Notes: a model not told the origin generated them from the letters alone. DNA of 64,000 nt from Thermoguttaceae bacterium (GCA_017937485.1 JAGBDN010000082.1:1-64000); one strand, 5' to 3'. Shown: positions 1 through 9,227, counted from the first letter of the stretch. Made by a program: numbers and translations.

Positions 1-5
1 CCTAA

Positions 6-77
6 GGCCCCATCGTTTAACGGTTAGGACACGGCCCTTTCAAGGCCGCGATACGGGTTCGATTCCCGTTGGGGTCA
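6..77 (+). tRNA. tRNA-Glu (anticodon TTC), copy 1
   Basis: A 72-nt cloverleaf. The acceptor strand GGCCCCA pairs with TGGGGTC, the anticodon loop is CTTTCAA giving anticodon TTC, and the T-arm carries GGTTCGATTCC. The discriminator base is A and CCA is not encoded. It is identical over its full length to the copy at 175-246. Confidence 0.97.
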
Positions 78-174
78 TTCGACGTTTCCCCCGTTTTTCC
101 CGTTCTTCGTCGTTAACGTTCGCGTTAACCTCGGGCGGCGAAAAATGAAAACGCCGACTTTTAAAAACTCCTAA

Positions 175-246
175 GGCCCCATCGTTTAACGGTTAGGACA
201 CGGCCCTTTCAAGGCCGCGATACGGGTTCGATTCCCGTTGGGGTCA
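175..246 (+). tRNA. tRNA-Glu (anticodon TTC), copy 2
   Basis: Sequence identical to the tRNA at 6-77, including the short 5' flank CCTAA, so the pair arose by tandem duplication with a 169-bp period. It is followed within 4 nt by a strong hairpin plus T-run, so the two tRNAs are probably one transcript ending there. Confidence 0.97.
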
Positions 247-249
247 TTT

Positions 250-274
250 AACCGCTCTTAGGAGCGGTTTTTTT
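250..274 (+). terminator. Rho-independent terminator of the tRNA-Glu pair
   Basis: Stem AACCGCTC / GAGCGGTT with loop TTAG, followed by six T residues. It directly follows the second tRNA-Glu. Confidence 0.85.
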
Positions 275-409
275 ATGTTCGCGTCGAACGTTCTCTTCTC
301 GACGACGTCGATTTCGAGCGTTCGTTCGCCCTCTTATTTTGCGCGTCTTCCGCATTTTAACGCTTCCGACGCGCCTCCTTCCCTCTTTCCCCCGTTCGCG
401 AGTCGAAAA

Positions 410-1327
410 ATGGCCCCGGAAAAAAAAGATTTTAATCAAACGGTTTACAACGAAGATTTGAGCCGCGATATGGAGGCGTTGATCGCGATCGCGATTCGCG
501 AAGACTCGCAAACGGACGGCGACCTGACGAGCCTCGCGTTGATTCCGGACGACGTCCCGGGTCGCGCCGCGGTCGTCGCTCGGGAAGCGGGCGTCGTCGC
601 CGGTCTCGTTTTCGCCGAACGCCTTATCCAAATGGTCGACGAGCGGTTAAATTGGGAAGGTTGCGTCGACGACGGAACTTCCGTTCAGCGCGGCGACCGT
701 CTCGGCGTCATTTCCGGCCCGACCCTTGCGATGCTGACGGCGGAGCGTCTCCTTCTTAACTTGGTCGGTCGACTTTCCGGCGTCGCGACCGCGGCCCGGC
801 GTTACGTCGACGCGATCGCCGGCTTGAACGCGAATATTTACGACACCCGCAAAACGACGCTCGGTTGGCGCCGTCTCGAAAAATACGCCGTTCGCTGCGG
901 CGGCGCGCGCAACCACCGCTCCGGCCTTTACGACGCCATCCTCATTAAAGACAACCACTTAGCGTTCGGCGGCATTACCGACTTCGGCCCGGGCGAAGCG
1001 GTTCGTCGCGCCCGCAAGTACCTTGAAACGCGCTTCGGAACGGAAAATACGCCGATGCTCGAGATCGAAGTCGACTCGCTCGAACAACTCGCGCAAGTTT
1101 TGCCGGAGAATCCGGACGTCGTCCTTCTCGACAATATGTCGCCGGAAACGATGCGCGAAGCGGTCGCGATGCGCGACGCGTCCGGCTCGACGGCGGAACT
1201 CGAAGCGTCGGGCGGCGTCAATCTCGAAACGGTTCGCGCCAAAGCGGAATCGGGCGTCGAACGCGTTAGCGTCGGGGCGATCACCCACTCGGCGCGCGTT
1301 CTCGATATTGGTCTCGACTGGATTTGA
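410..1327 (+). CDS. nadC: Nicotinate-nucleotide pyrophosphorylase (carboxylating), quinolinate phosphoribosyltransferase
   Basis: Makes nicotinate mononucleotide from quinolinate and PRPP, with CO2 release, in de novo NAD synthesis; cytosolic. The 305-residue protein has the family signatures in order: EDSQTDGDLTS near the N-terminus, TRKTTLGWRRLEKYAV at about 146-161, GGARNHR at 164-170 and KDNH at 180-183, then a glycine-rich C-terminal barrel end (EASGGVNL, SVGAIT). Length is normal for NadC. The frame is open upstream to 275, but the first 45 codons look unlike the family, so ATG 410 is preferred; its ribosome-binding site is weak. nadA and nadB are not nearby. A bidirectional terminator follows. 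Confidence 0.93.
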   Translation: MAPEKKDFNQTVYNEDLSRDMEALIAIAIREDSQTDGDLTSLALIPDDVPGRAAVVAREAGVVAGLVFAERLIQMVDERLNWEGCVDDGTSVQRGDRLGVISGPTLAMLTAERLLLNLVGRLSGVATAARRYVDAIAGLNANIYDTRKTTLGWRRLEKYAVRCGGARNHRSGLYDAILIKDNHLAFGGITDFGPGEAVRRARKYLETRFGTENTPMLEIEVDSLEQLAQVLPENPDVVLLDNMSPETMREAVAMRDASGSTAELEASGGVNLETVRAKAESGVERVSVGAITHSARVLDIGLDWI

Positions 1328-1382
1328 CGGTAAAGCCGAATTTAACGTTTGACTAATCGTTAAATTTCCCCTATTTTCGTTT

Positions 1383-1424
1383 AAAAAAGCGTTCCGTTTC
1401 CTTTTCGGGTCGGAACGCTTTTTT
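1383..1424. terminator. Bidirectional terminator between nadC and the convergent gene at 1486
   Basis: Perfect 14-bp inverted repeat AAAAAAGCGTTCCG / CGGAACGCTTTTTT with a 14-nt loop. It has A and T runs on the two sides, so it can end both convergent transcripts. Confidence 0.85.
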
Positions 1425-1485
1425 GTTCGCGTTCGTTTCCTCGTTTGCCGCTTCGCTATTTCTCGTTTCTCCCCTCCGCTCGGCG

Positions 1486-2325
1486 TTAAAATCGTCCTAT
1501 TTTCGCGAAATCGCCCGACTTATCCCAACGCGCCAAATCGTCCGGCGTTTTCCAGCGATAATCGACGCCCGCCGCCTTCCAAAAAGCCCGCCGAACGAGC
1601 GAAACGCAATTTTCCGTCGCCGCGTCGTCTCGCAAAATCGGCGTCAGCGACGCGCTCCAAGAATAACGCGGCCCGCTCAACCGCGTCTTCCCTTCTTCCC
1701 GTTTCCCCGTTTTTTCGCCGTTCTCCTCCTTTCCCCAACCGTTAAATTCAACGTTTTCCGATAGATTCCCCATTTCCGCCATTTCCGCGTTCCCAGTTTG
1801 CGGCGGACGCAACGGCGGCGTCGACTTCCCTTCGACCGCGACGCGACTTTCGGCCCAAACCGCCGCCCGGCGCGCCGTTTTCGAATCGAAAAATCGAACG
1901 ACGCAAACGTCGGAATACCGCGCCAAAAAACCGTTTATCGGCGCCGTTACGATTCCGTCCGCCGACTTTTGCGCTTCGACGACGCAATCTCCGTTCGCTC
2001 CGACGATCGCAAGATGATTCCAAAACCCGGGCGTTCCGTTTCGCTCTTCCTCTTCCCAACGCGCCGCCAAAATATCGCCGGGTCGCAACTCGCGAACGTT
2101 CAACCGCGTTGCCGACGCCGGAGTCGCTAAAATCCGCCCGTTCCCTCCGCCTCCGCCGGTTAGCCAAACGCCCGCCGCTCTTTTCTCAACCTCGACCGCC
2201 TTTTTCGCTTCTCCCGTTTCAAGATTGAGCGCCGCGACGTCGCCGAAAAAAAAGACGCAAAACGCCGCCGTCCCGACGAAACAACGTTTCTTTCGTTTTC
2301 CCTCTTTCGTTCTCCACTTTTCCAT
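1486..2325 (-). CDS. Exported YiiX-like permuted NlpC/P60 (papain-fold) hydrolase
   Basis: A 279-residue protein with a basic, hydrophobic N-terminal segment (CFVGTAAFCVFFF) that looks like a signal or anchor. The core carries ELRPGDILAAR, then FWNHLAIVG with the candidate catalytic His at about 104, VVEA, and finally ENCVSLVRRAF with the candidate Cys at about 240. His before Cys is the order of the circularly permuted YiiX/YebB-type papain fold, whose members act on amide or thioester bonds, often in the cell wall or on lipids. A Lys/Glu/Gly-rich low-complexity insert sits just before the Cys motif. ATG 2325 is chosen because GGGAG lies 11 nt upstream; an in-frame TTG at 2343 has no such site. 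The substrate is unknown. Confidence 0.7.
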   Translation of the reverse strand: MEKWRTKEGKRKKRCFVGTAAFCVFFFGDVAALNLETGEAKKAVEVEKRAAGVWLTGGGGGNGRILATPASATRLNVRELRPGDILAARWEEEERNGTPGFWNHLAIVGANGDCVVEAQKSADGIVTAPINGFLARYSDVCVVRFFDSKTARRAAVWAESRVAVEGKSTPPLRPPQTGNAEMAEMGNLSENVEFNGWGKEENGEKTGKREEGKTRLSGPRYSWSASLTPILRDDAATENCVSLVRRAFWKAAGVDYRWKTPDDLARWDKSGDFAKIGRF

Positions 2326-2549
2326 TTTCTTTATTTCTCCCAACTTCTCGCTTTGTCAAGAAAAAAGTTTTTCTCCGCCCTTCGTTTGATATAATCGATC
2401 GCCTTCGCCGCGTCGAGTTTAACGGCGACAAAAAGAAAAATTTACTTTAAAATTCATTCGACAAGAAACAGAAAAACGCCGCGCGTTTCGCCGCTCGACG
2501 TTTCAAAAGAGTCGTTTAAACAGAGCGTTCGTTGGGCTTTTAATCGAGC

Positions 2550-4142
2550 TTAATCGTTTTCAACGTCCGCCGCGCTCCCCGAGATTTCGGCGGCGTCGAC
2601 GTTAAACGTCTTCTCGTCGTTTCCTTTTTCCGTTCCCTCGACGTTAAAACGCGTCCAAAAAAAGAAACGCGGAACCCGACAGGCAAGCCGCGCCCGTCCC
2701 GTCGCGACCGCCTTGCGAAGCGCCGCGTCGTTCGGAAAATCAAGTTCAAAAAGCGCGCCGTTCGCCGAACGTTCGCGAACGCGCGATCGAATCGGCGCCC
2801 AACGCCGCCCTTTCTCGCTCGCTTCGGCTTCTTCGTCCGCTTTCGTTTCCGTTCGCGACTCGTTTTCCGCGTCCGAAACGTCGAAAACGTCGCTCGCTCC
2901 CGCCTTATCGTTTCCGGCGTCGATTACCAGCGCAAAATCTCCCTTATCGCACCAAACGCGATGCGAATCGAACGCGTCGAACGCCTCCGCGAACTCGAAA
3001 CGAACGCGCGCCGTCGTCTCGCCGTTCTCTTTAATCGTCGTTTCGCCGACGGTCGCGACCGCGTCGCCGCTTTGAAAAACAGTCGGAAAATCAACGTTTA
3101 AATCGGTCGCCCGACTCGCCGTCGTTACGTCGCTTTCCTTACTTTCCTCTTTTTCGTTTTTTCCTTTCATCGCGTTTTCGAACGCGACCGGTCCCAACGG
3201 CGTCGTCCAAACGCGAAAATCGCCGCCGATCAGCCCCTCAAAAACGCCGACGACCGCCGTTTTCCCTTCGCCGTTCCTCTCGTTTTCCCCGTTTTCTCGG
3301 CTTTTTCCGTTCTTCTCGTTTCCTTCGCTCGCGCCGTTTTCTCGGCTTTTCTCCTTCTTCTCGTTTCCTTCGCCCGCGCCGTTTTCTCGGTTTTCTTCGT
3401 TCCCTTCGTTCAACGCCGTTTCTTCCTCGTCGACGCGCTCCCAAATCGTTTCGAGCGTCAATTCCGACGCGTCAAACTCCGGCGCAAGTTCCGGCGCGGA
3501 AAAACGCCCGCTCGGACGCCAACGTTTCCCGTCGGCGTCGCGGCGTTCGAACGCGCTCCAATCGGGCGCAAGGTAAACGATTCGCAACGGACGCTCCCAA
3601 CGCAACCGAACGCGCCCCCGCAAAAGTTCGCCGTTCTTCCTATTTTCGCGATTCCCCCCTTCCGCCTCGTCTTCTCTTTCTTCTTTATCTTCGCCGTTTT
3701 GACCTTCCGACTCTTCCGAAGCGACCGTTTCAAACGTCGTTTCGAAAGCGGCGACGCAGTCGTTCGACGCTTTTTCCCGATAACGGGCCTCGGCGAGTTC
3801 AAAACGCTGCCGCGCTTCCGCTCCAATTTCGCCGTTCGTTAAAAACCGCCGATCTTGCCAAATCGGCTCAAACTCCGCAAAGCGCTCAAAAAGCGCGTCT
3901 TCCGCTTCGTTCCGTTCGACCAAAAGCGGCGACTCGCAACGCCCGAGCGTCTCGAAAAACGCCTCTTCCAACGCCGCGCTTTCTTCGCCGTTCTCCTTTA
4001 ATCCCGTCCAACCGCCCAAACCGTCGCTCGACGCGCCCCAAGCCAACGCCGTCGCCGCGATAAGCCCCCATACCGCGACGACGCGTTTTCCGCCGCCGCT
4101 TCCAGGCCGCCAAAGTTTCTTTATTCGATCTACTTTCCCCAT
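2550..4142 (-). CDS. Secreted low-complexity protein of unknown function, downstream partner of the YhaN-like ATPase
   Basis: A 530-residue protein with one hydrophobic segment near the N-terminus (VVAVWGLIAATALAWG), suggesting export or membrane anchoring. The rest is very acidic and rich in Glu, Asn and Gly. It includes a repeated 15-residue unit GASEGNEKNGKSREN / GAGEGNEKKEKSREN encoded by a 45-bp tandem repeat. I recognise no domain. It starts 41 bp after the stop of the large ATPase on the same strand, so the two are probably co-transcribed. There is no clear Shine-Dalgarno sequence before ATG 4142. Codon and base use match the neighbours, arguing for a real gene. Confidence 0.65.
   Translation of the reverse strand: MGKVDRIKKLWRPGSGGGKRVVAVWGLIAATALAWGASSDGLGGWTGLKENGEESAALEEAFFETLGRCESPLLVERNEAEDALFERFAEFEPIWQDRRFLTNGEIGAEARQRFELAEARYREKASNDCVAAFETTFETVASEESEGQNGEDKEEREDEAEGGNRENRKNGELLRGRVRLRWERPLRIVYLAPDWSAFERRDADGKRWRPSGRFSAPELAPEFDASELTLETIWERVDEEETALNEGNEENRENGAGEGNEKKEKSRENGASEGNEKNGKSRENGENERNGEGKTAVVGVFEGLIGGDFRVWTTPLGPVAFENAMKGKNEKEESKESDVTTASRATDLNVDFPTVFQSGDAVATVGETTIKENGETTARVRFEFAEAFDAFDSHRVWCDKGDFALVIDAGNDKAGASDVFDVSDAENESRTETKADEEAEASEKGRRWAPIRSRVRERSANGALFELDFPNDAALRKAVATGRARLACRVPRFFFWTRFNVEGTEKGNDEKTFNVDAAEISGSAADVEND
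3291..3390 (-). repeat. 45-bp tandem repeat inside the secreted unknown gene
   Basis: Two near-identical 45-bp units (3291-3335 and 3336-3380), differing by a few substitutions, followed by the start of a third. They keep the reading frame and encode a 15-residue Gly/Glu/Asn/Lys/Arg-rich unit. Confidence 0.85.
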
Positions 4143-4183
4143 TTTTTCATTTCAACGTCGTTCGTCGCCCGCCAACTCGCCCG

Positions 4184-7100
4184 TCAATCGCCAAAACGTT
4201 TCGGCGCCAACGGAACGACCGCGTCCGCCCCGACGATTTTTTCAAACGCCGCCTTCGTCGACTCGCGACACGTCAGCAAAATAACTTGCCTATTTTCCGC
4301 AAATTCCGCCAAGACCCGCAGCGTTTCCGCGGAGCGCGCGTCGTCGAAGTTGACGAGCGCGTCGTCGGTCAAGAGCGGCAACGATTCCGCGTTTTCGCAA
4401 TATTTGCGGATATGCGCCAACCGCAACGCTAAAAACAATTGTTCGCGCGTTCCGGAACTCAATTCTTTCGGCGTTTTCGCAACGCCGTCCCGTTGCACCG
4501 CTTGAAACGAATCGCCTTTGGCGCTCGGAACGATTCGCGTATACCGCCCCGCCGTCAGCCGTCCGAAAATCTCCTCCGCGTCGGCTAAGATTTGCGGACG
4601 TTTTTCTTCTTCGCAACGCCGGAGAGAATTTTCCAACGCCTGAAACGCCAAAAGTCGCGGCGCGTAAAGTTCGACCGCCTCGCGCAATCCGCTCAACTCC
4701 AATTCGCGTTCGACGGAAAAACTCGACGCGCCCTCTTTTTCTTCGGCGGCCCGAATTTTCGCGCGAATCTCCACCTCTTGCGCTTCCAATCGTTTTAGCT
4801 CCGCTTCGAGCGCCGCCTCCTCGGTTTCGAGTTCGGCCAAACGCGTTTCCGGCTCGTCGCTTTCGGCGTCGCGCAACGCTTCGAGCCGACGTTCGAACTC
4901 GGCGTCGTCGCAATCTTCGAAGACGGCGCGCAACAGTTCGACGGCTCCGACGCGCCGTTCGTTCAAACGCCGCGCTTCGTCCGCCGCCTCCGCGACGCGC
5001 AAAAATTCGGCGCCGTTCGCCGCTCCCGCCGCTTCGAGCGCCGCCCGTTTTCGCTCTTCGTTCGCGGCGATCGCCTTCGTTTTCGCGCCGACGCGAGCGG
5101 TCGTCTCGTCTCGATTCCGCGTTTCGTTCCGCCAATCCGCCTCGGCGCTCAACGCGTCTTGGAGTCGGTCGGCCCAAACGACGACCGCGTCTTCGGCTCG
5201 CGTTCGCCCGTCCGTCGGCGCTTCGACGCCGAGCGCCGCCGCCAACGTTTCGCATTCCGCGTCGAACTCCGCCAGCCGCGCTTTGCGCTCGTCCAACGCC
5301 CGCCGCGCTTCGTCGATTCGCGCCGCTTCGACGCGCAACGCCGCCCGCTTCTCCAACGTCTCCGCCAACTCGGCGAAGGAACGCGCCGCGCCGTCCGGCC
5401 AATCCTCGTTATTCTCCGCGTTTTCCGCCTTTTCCTTAAACAGCTCAGTCGGCCCGTCTTGCCGATTTACCGCAAACGCCGCGTTTTTTCCCGTTCCCTT
5501 CGCCGCGTCGACGCAAAGCGCTCGCAGTCGCGCCGCCAACTCGGCGCGCGCCTCCGCCGACGTTCGCTCGTCGAGTTCGAAACGTCTAATTCGCGCCTCC
5601 GCCTCCGTTCGACGACGCGCTCGTTCCTCCGCCGCCCGCTCGCCGTCGAGCCAACGCTCGACCCGGTTTCGCGCTCGTTCCAACAGCCGTTCGACTCGCC
5701 GCGCCGCCGACGCCGCCCGATCGGCGCGCGCTTCGAACGCCGCTTTCTCCGCTTCCGACGCTTCGCTCCGATCTTCCTCAAATCGCCAATCTTCCCAATC
5801 GAACGTTTCGCCTTCCGCGTCGTCGAGCCAACGCGCCGCCGCTTCAACCGTTTCGGTCAACGCGTTCCTCAAACGGCGCTCCTCGGCAAGCCAATCGTTC
5901 GCCCGACGCTCCGCCGCTCGCGCCGCCGTTCGCCAATCGCTCCAAAGGCCCCGCCATTCGCGCCCTTCGGCTAACGAAAAATCGGGTCGCAACGGAATCC
6001 CCGCGCGCCGCCAAAGCTCGACCGCCCCGCGACGCGCTTCCTCCGCCGCCTCTTCGGCCCGCCGCGCTCGTTCGGCGACCGCCTCCGCCGCCTCCGCTTT
6101 CCGCGTTCGCTCGTCTCGCGCCGCCTCCCATTCGGCCAACGCTTTCGCGTTTTCACAACGATAATCGGCGACCGCGTCCGCTTCGCTCAACGCCCGTTCA
6201 AACGCCGCGACCGTTTCGCTTTCGCCGACCGCCCCGTTTTCTTTTTCTCTATTTTCCGCGACTTCTCGCTCTCGCCCGAACCAACGCGCCTTCAACGCCC
6301 GCCAACGTTCGTCCCGTTCGCGACGCAGACGCGCCAACTCCTCCGCCGCCGCTTCCCAGTCGGTCGACGCGCTCAACCGCTCGTCGAGTCGCGCCAACTC
6401 TTCGGCGAGCCGACGGCCCTCCGCTCGCGCCGCGTCGAGTTCCTTCTCCGCCGCCGCGTTCGCCCGCTCCAATTCCTCCAACGTCGCTTCGAGCGGAGCG
6501 TCCGCGGTCGCCAACGCCGCGCGATTCGCCGCCCAATCGCCGCCGGTCGCGCTCGGGTCGCTCGACGTTTCGAACGCCGCCGCGATCAGCCGCCGCGCCG
6601 TTTTCTCCGCGTCGCGACAAGCGACGGCGAGCGTCGGCGCCTCCTTCGCCCAACGGTCGAGCGCGCCGAGCGCCGCCCCAAACGCTCCGGCGACCCGCTC
6701 ATAATCGGCGACGTCGGCGCTCCGGTCGCGTTCGCCGAACTCCTCGACGCGACGCGTCGCGGCCGTTTCCGCTTCCCGCTCGATCGCGTCGAGTTCGTCG
6801 AGCCGTTCGCGCCGCATCTTCGCCGCCGTTCGCGCTTCTTCGGCAAGCTTACGTTCCTCCTCGGCGCCCCGTCGCGCTTGTTGGAGCGTCTTTTCCAACG
6901 CGACTTCGACCGCCGCCGCGACGTCCCAAAGTCGACTCGGTTCGACGCCCGCCTCCCAAGCGCGACGCTCCAACGCCTCCGCTTCGCGCCGCAGACGCGC
7001 CACCTCGATCGGAAGCGTCTCTCGTTCCCGCGCGATCTCCTCGACTCGACGGAACGCCCGTTGAATCCGCGCTTTTTCGTCGACGAACGCCGGTCGCAAC

Positions 7101-8080
7101 TCGATTCGCTCCAACCGCGTTCGCGTCGCGTCCAAATTCTCGTTCAACTCCGCCAACTCGGCTTGCAGACGCTCGTTCGTCTCGCAAAGCGCGTTCCATT
7201 CCGCCGCGCCGCCGCTCGGAAACGCCGCCAATCGCTCCGGAGGAAAAGGAGACGCCGCGAAAAACGCCGCCGCTTCGCGCTCGGCCGCCTCCGCCTCTTC
7301 GAACCGTTTTCGAGCGTTTTTCAACCGCTCCCAATATCGCCGCCGCTCGTCGTTGACGCGCCGCCGTTCCCGAATCGTCTCCAACTCTTGCGCGAGTTTC
7401 GCCCGCGCCTTCGTCGCGTCGACGTATTCCCGGGTCGACGGCGCCGAATTTTTGCGTTTCTTGTCGATTTCGCCCAACCGCCGAATCGCCATATTGATTT
7501 TCGGTTTCGAGGCCCGCGCGTCGGCGTTAAAAAACGCGTCGAGTTCCTTTTTTAACGATTTTTTCGTTTCGTTAAAAAGGTTCGCGTCGCCGAGCCCGAT
7601 CCCGTAAATCAGCTCCGACAGCCCGCTTTCCGCCAGCAGTTTTTCCCCTTGCGCCAAATCTTCGTATGAAAAGCCGAAATACGACGCGAAAAAACGCCGA
7701 TTCGCGCCGTTCAAGAGAGAATAAAACGCCGATTCGTCGAGCGTCTCGTCGACGCCGGTCGCCGCGTTTCGCAACGACGCCGCAAAGGTCGTCCGCCGCC
7801 GCGCTTCGCCGAGTTTCCAACTTCGCTCGAGCCGACCGACGCGTCCGTCGTCGAGCCGAAACGTCGCCGTTCCGCTCAACGTCGTCGCGCCGACGCCGGA
7901 AAAGAACCGCTCTCCGCCGCCGCTCGGAACGTCGAAAAGAAGATTGCGGACAAACTCCAAAAAAGTCGACTTTCCGGCCTCGTTCGGCCCGAACGCCAAC
8001 CAAAAATTGCGCCCGGTAAAGTCGAAATAGCGTTTCGTCGATTCGCCGTAAGAAACGATTTCCGCTTCGTCAATCCGCAT
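4184..8080 (-). CDS. YhaN-like SMC/AAA ATPase (RecF/Rad50 superfamily)
   Basis: A 1298-residue protein with split ATPase halves. The Walker A motif GPNEAGKST is at residues 31-39. The C-terminal half carries the ABC signature LSSGT at about 1207-1211 and a Walker B/D-loop-like LLTDDALVNFD at about 1236-1246, then an ILLTCRE strand. About 900 residues of Glu/Arg/Ala-rich coiled coil lie between. No CXXC zinc hook is visible, so it resembles Bacillus YhaN rather than Rad50/SbcC. Relatives act in DNA ends or repair and normally sit beside a metallophosphatase-type nuclease (YhaM/SbcD-like). None is present here; instead a secreted unknown gene follows by 41 bp. ATG 8080 places the first strand (MRIDEAEIVSYG) as in the family. 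Confidence 0.85.
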   Translation of the reverse strand: MRIDEAEIVSYGESTKRYFDFTGRNFWLAFGPNEAGKSTFLEFVRNLLFDVPSGGGERFFSGVGATTLSGTATFRLDDGRVGRLERSWKLGEARRRTTFAASLRNAATGVDETLDESAFYSLLNGANRRFFASYFGFSYEDLAQGEKLLAESGLSELIYGIGLGDANLFNETKKSLKKELDAFFNADARASKPKINMAIRRLGEIDKKRKNSAPSTREYVDATKARAKLAQELETIRERRRVNDERRRYWERLKNARKRFEEAEAAEREAAAFFAASPFPPERLAAFPSGGAAEWNALCETNERLQAELAELNENLDATRTRLERIELRPAFVDEKARIQRAFRRVEEIARERETLPIEVARLRREAEALERRAWEAGVEPSRLWDVAAAVEVALEKTLQQARRGAEEERKLAEEARTAAKMRRERLDELDAIEREAETAATRRVEEFGERDRSADVADYERVAGAFGAALGALDRWAKEAPTLAVACRDAEKTARRLIAAAFETSSDPSATGGDWAANRAALATADAPLEATLEELERANAAAEKELDAARAEGRRLAEELARLDERLSASTDWEAAAEELARLRRERDERWRALKARWFGREREVAENREKENGAVGESETVAAFERALSEADAVADYRCENAKALAEWEAARDERTRKAEAAEAVAERARRAEEAAEEARRGAVELWRRAGIPLRPDFSLAEGREWRGLWSDWRTAARAAERRANDWLAEERRLRNALTETVEAAARWLDDAEGETFDWEDWRFEEDRSEASEAEKAAFEARADRAASAARRVERLLERARNRVERWLDGERAAEERARRRTEAEARIRRFELDERTSAEARAELAARLRALCVDAAKGTGKNAAFAVNRQDGPTELFKEKAENAENNEDWPDGAARSFAELAETLEKRAALRVEAARIDEARRALDERKARLAEFDAECETLAAALGVEAPTDGRTRAEDAVVVWADRLQDALSAEADWRNETRNRDETTARVGAKTKAIAANEERKRAALEAAGAANGAEFLRVAEAADEARRLNERRVGAVELLRAVFEDCDDAEFERRLEALRDAESDEPETRLAELETEEAALEAELKRLEAQEVEIRAKIRAAEEKEGASSFSVERELELSGLREAVELYAPRLLAFQALENSLRRCEEEKRPQILADAEEIFGRLTAGRYTRIVPSAKGDSFQAVQRDGVAKTPKELSSGTREQLFLALRLAHIRKYCENAESLPLLTDDALVNFDDARSAETLRVLAEFAENRQVILLTCRESTKAAFEKIVGADAVVPLAPKRFGD

Positions 8081-8408
8081 ATTTCCCCCAATCCCCCTAT
8101 TCTTTCGTTCCCGACGCCGTTTCCTCGTCGCGCCGCCGCTTTCTTTCGTCTTTTTTCAACCAAAAAAGCAATTTCGATTCAAATTTAATTTTTCAACCCG
8201 AAACGGAATCAAATTTTATTCGACGTTAAAACGTTTTTTAATTTCCGCAACGATTTAACGCGCCGCCGCGTCTCGCAACCCGATCGGTCGTTATTCCGAG
8301 TTTGCCCTTATTAATATTATACGCCGGACGCGACGCTCCGTTTCCTTATTAATAACGACAAGCGCGCCGCTCGTTTCCGAACGCCGCGCTCCTCTTGTTT
8401 CTTTTCGC
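8081..8408. other. Gene-free stretch between panB and the YhaN-like gene
   Basis: An AT-rich 328-bp gap. It contains a minus-strand TATAAT at 8316-8321 without a good -35, the motif TTTGCCCTTATTAATATTATA at 8301-8321, a second TTATTAATAA at 8346-8355, and a hairpin next to panB. I see no gene. Confidence 0.6.
8361..8390 (-). terminator. Terminator-like hairpin downstream of panB
   Basis: A 13-bp stem with one mismatch and one G-T pair (AGCGCGGCGTTCG on the minus strand) around a short loop, 19 bp after the panB stop. The T-run on the minus side is poor, so it may act as an end-stabilising structure instead. Confidence 0.45.
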
Positions 8409-9227
8409 TTATTTTTTCGCGCCGAACGACTCCGCGTCCCCCGGAAAACGCTCCGCTTTCACGTCGGCGACGTACTCGCGGAAGCCTTCGCCGATCAGCC
8501 CGCCGAGGTCGCGGTAAACCCGCGCGTGTTTCGGCGTTTTACTCGGGTCTTTTTCCGAAAAATTGAAGAGGTCGTGAAAGACGAGCACCTGCCCGTCGCA
8601 TCCGACGCCGGAACCGATCCCGATCGTCGGAATCGTCAGCCGCTTCGAAAGCTCCGCCGCGTGTTCCCGCTCGACGCACTCCAAAACGACCGCGAACGCT
8701 CCGGCTTCCTGAATCGCCGTCGCGTCTTCGAGGAGTTGATCCCAATCGCGCTGCACCTTGTATCCGCCGAGCGCCTTGACGCTTTGCGGAACAAGCCCGC
8801 AGTGTCCGAGAACCGGAATCCCCGCCGCGACGACCGCCCGAACCGTCTCCGCTCGCGACGCGCCGCCCTCGATCTTGACCGCCGTCGCCTCCGTTTCCTT
8901 CAAGATGCGCGCGCAAGCCCGAACCGCTTCGTCCGGCCCGAGTTGGCAATAAGGAAACGGAACGTCGACGACGACCATCGCCCGCTCCGCCGCCCGCGCG
9001 ACCATTTCCGCGTGATAGATCATCTGGTCGAGCGTCGCGCCCAACGTCGTCGAACGTCCTTGCACGACGGTCGCCAACGAATCGCCGACGAGAAGGATAT
9101 CGAGCCCCGCCGCGTCCGCCATTCGCGCCGTCGGATAATCGTAAGCGGTAACGACGGCGATCTTTTCGCCGCGTTTTTTCATTTCCAAAATTTTCAAAAC
9201 GGAATTCGCTCCCGCTTTATTGGCCAT
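8409..9227 (-). CDS. panB: 3-methyl-2-oxobutanoate hydroxymethyltransferase (ketopantoate hydroxymethyltransferase)
   Basis: Transfers a hydroxymethyl group from 5,10-methylene-THF to 2-oxoisovalerate to give ketopantoate, the first committed step to pantothenate and coenzyme A. The 272-residue protein has the family motifs VTAYDYPTAR, LLVGDSLATVVQG, VKIEGG, GHCGLVPQSV and the VLECV strand with the catalytic Glu. Length is typical. The chosen ATG 9227 has AAAGGAG upstream; an upstream in-frame start at 9281 would add 18 atypical residues. panC and panD are not adjacent. The downstream CoA gene coaC lies 40 kb away in another operon. Confidence 0.95.
   Translation of the reverse strand: MANKAGANSVLKILEMKKRGEKIAVVTAYDYPTARMADAAGLDILLVGDSLATVVQGRSTTLGATLDQMIYHAEMVARAAERAMVVVDVPFPYCQLGPDEAVRACARILKETEATAVKIEGGASRAETVRAVVAAGIPVLGHCGLVPQSVKALGGYKVQRDWDQLLEDATAIQEAGAFAVVLECVEREHAAELSKRLTIPTIGIGSGVGCDGQVLVFHDLFNFSEKDPSKTPKHARVYRDLGGLIGEGFREYVADVKAERFPGDAESFGAKK

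Noticed and set aside
2353-2395. TTGTCA and TATAAT on the plus strand as a promoter
   Set aside because: Spacer of about 29 nt is too long, and there is no plus-strand gene downstream.
5283-6164. Ser/Arg/Ala-rich open frame opposite the YhaN-like gene
   Set aside because: Produced by antisense reading of Glu/Ala/Arg-rich coiled coil.
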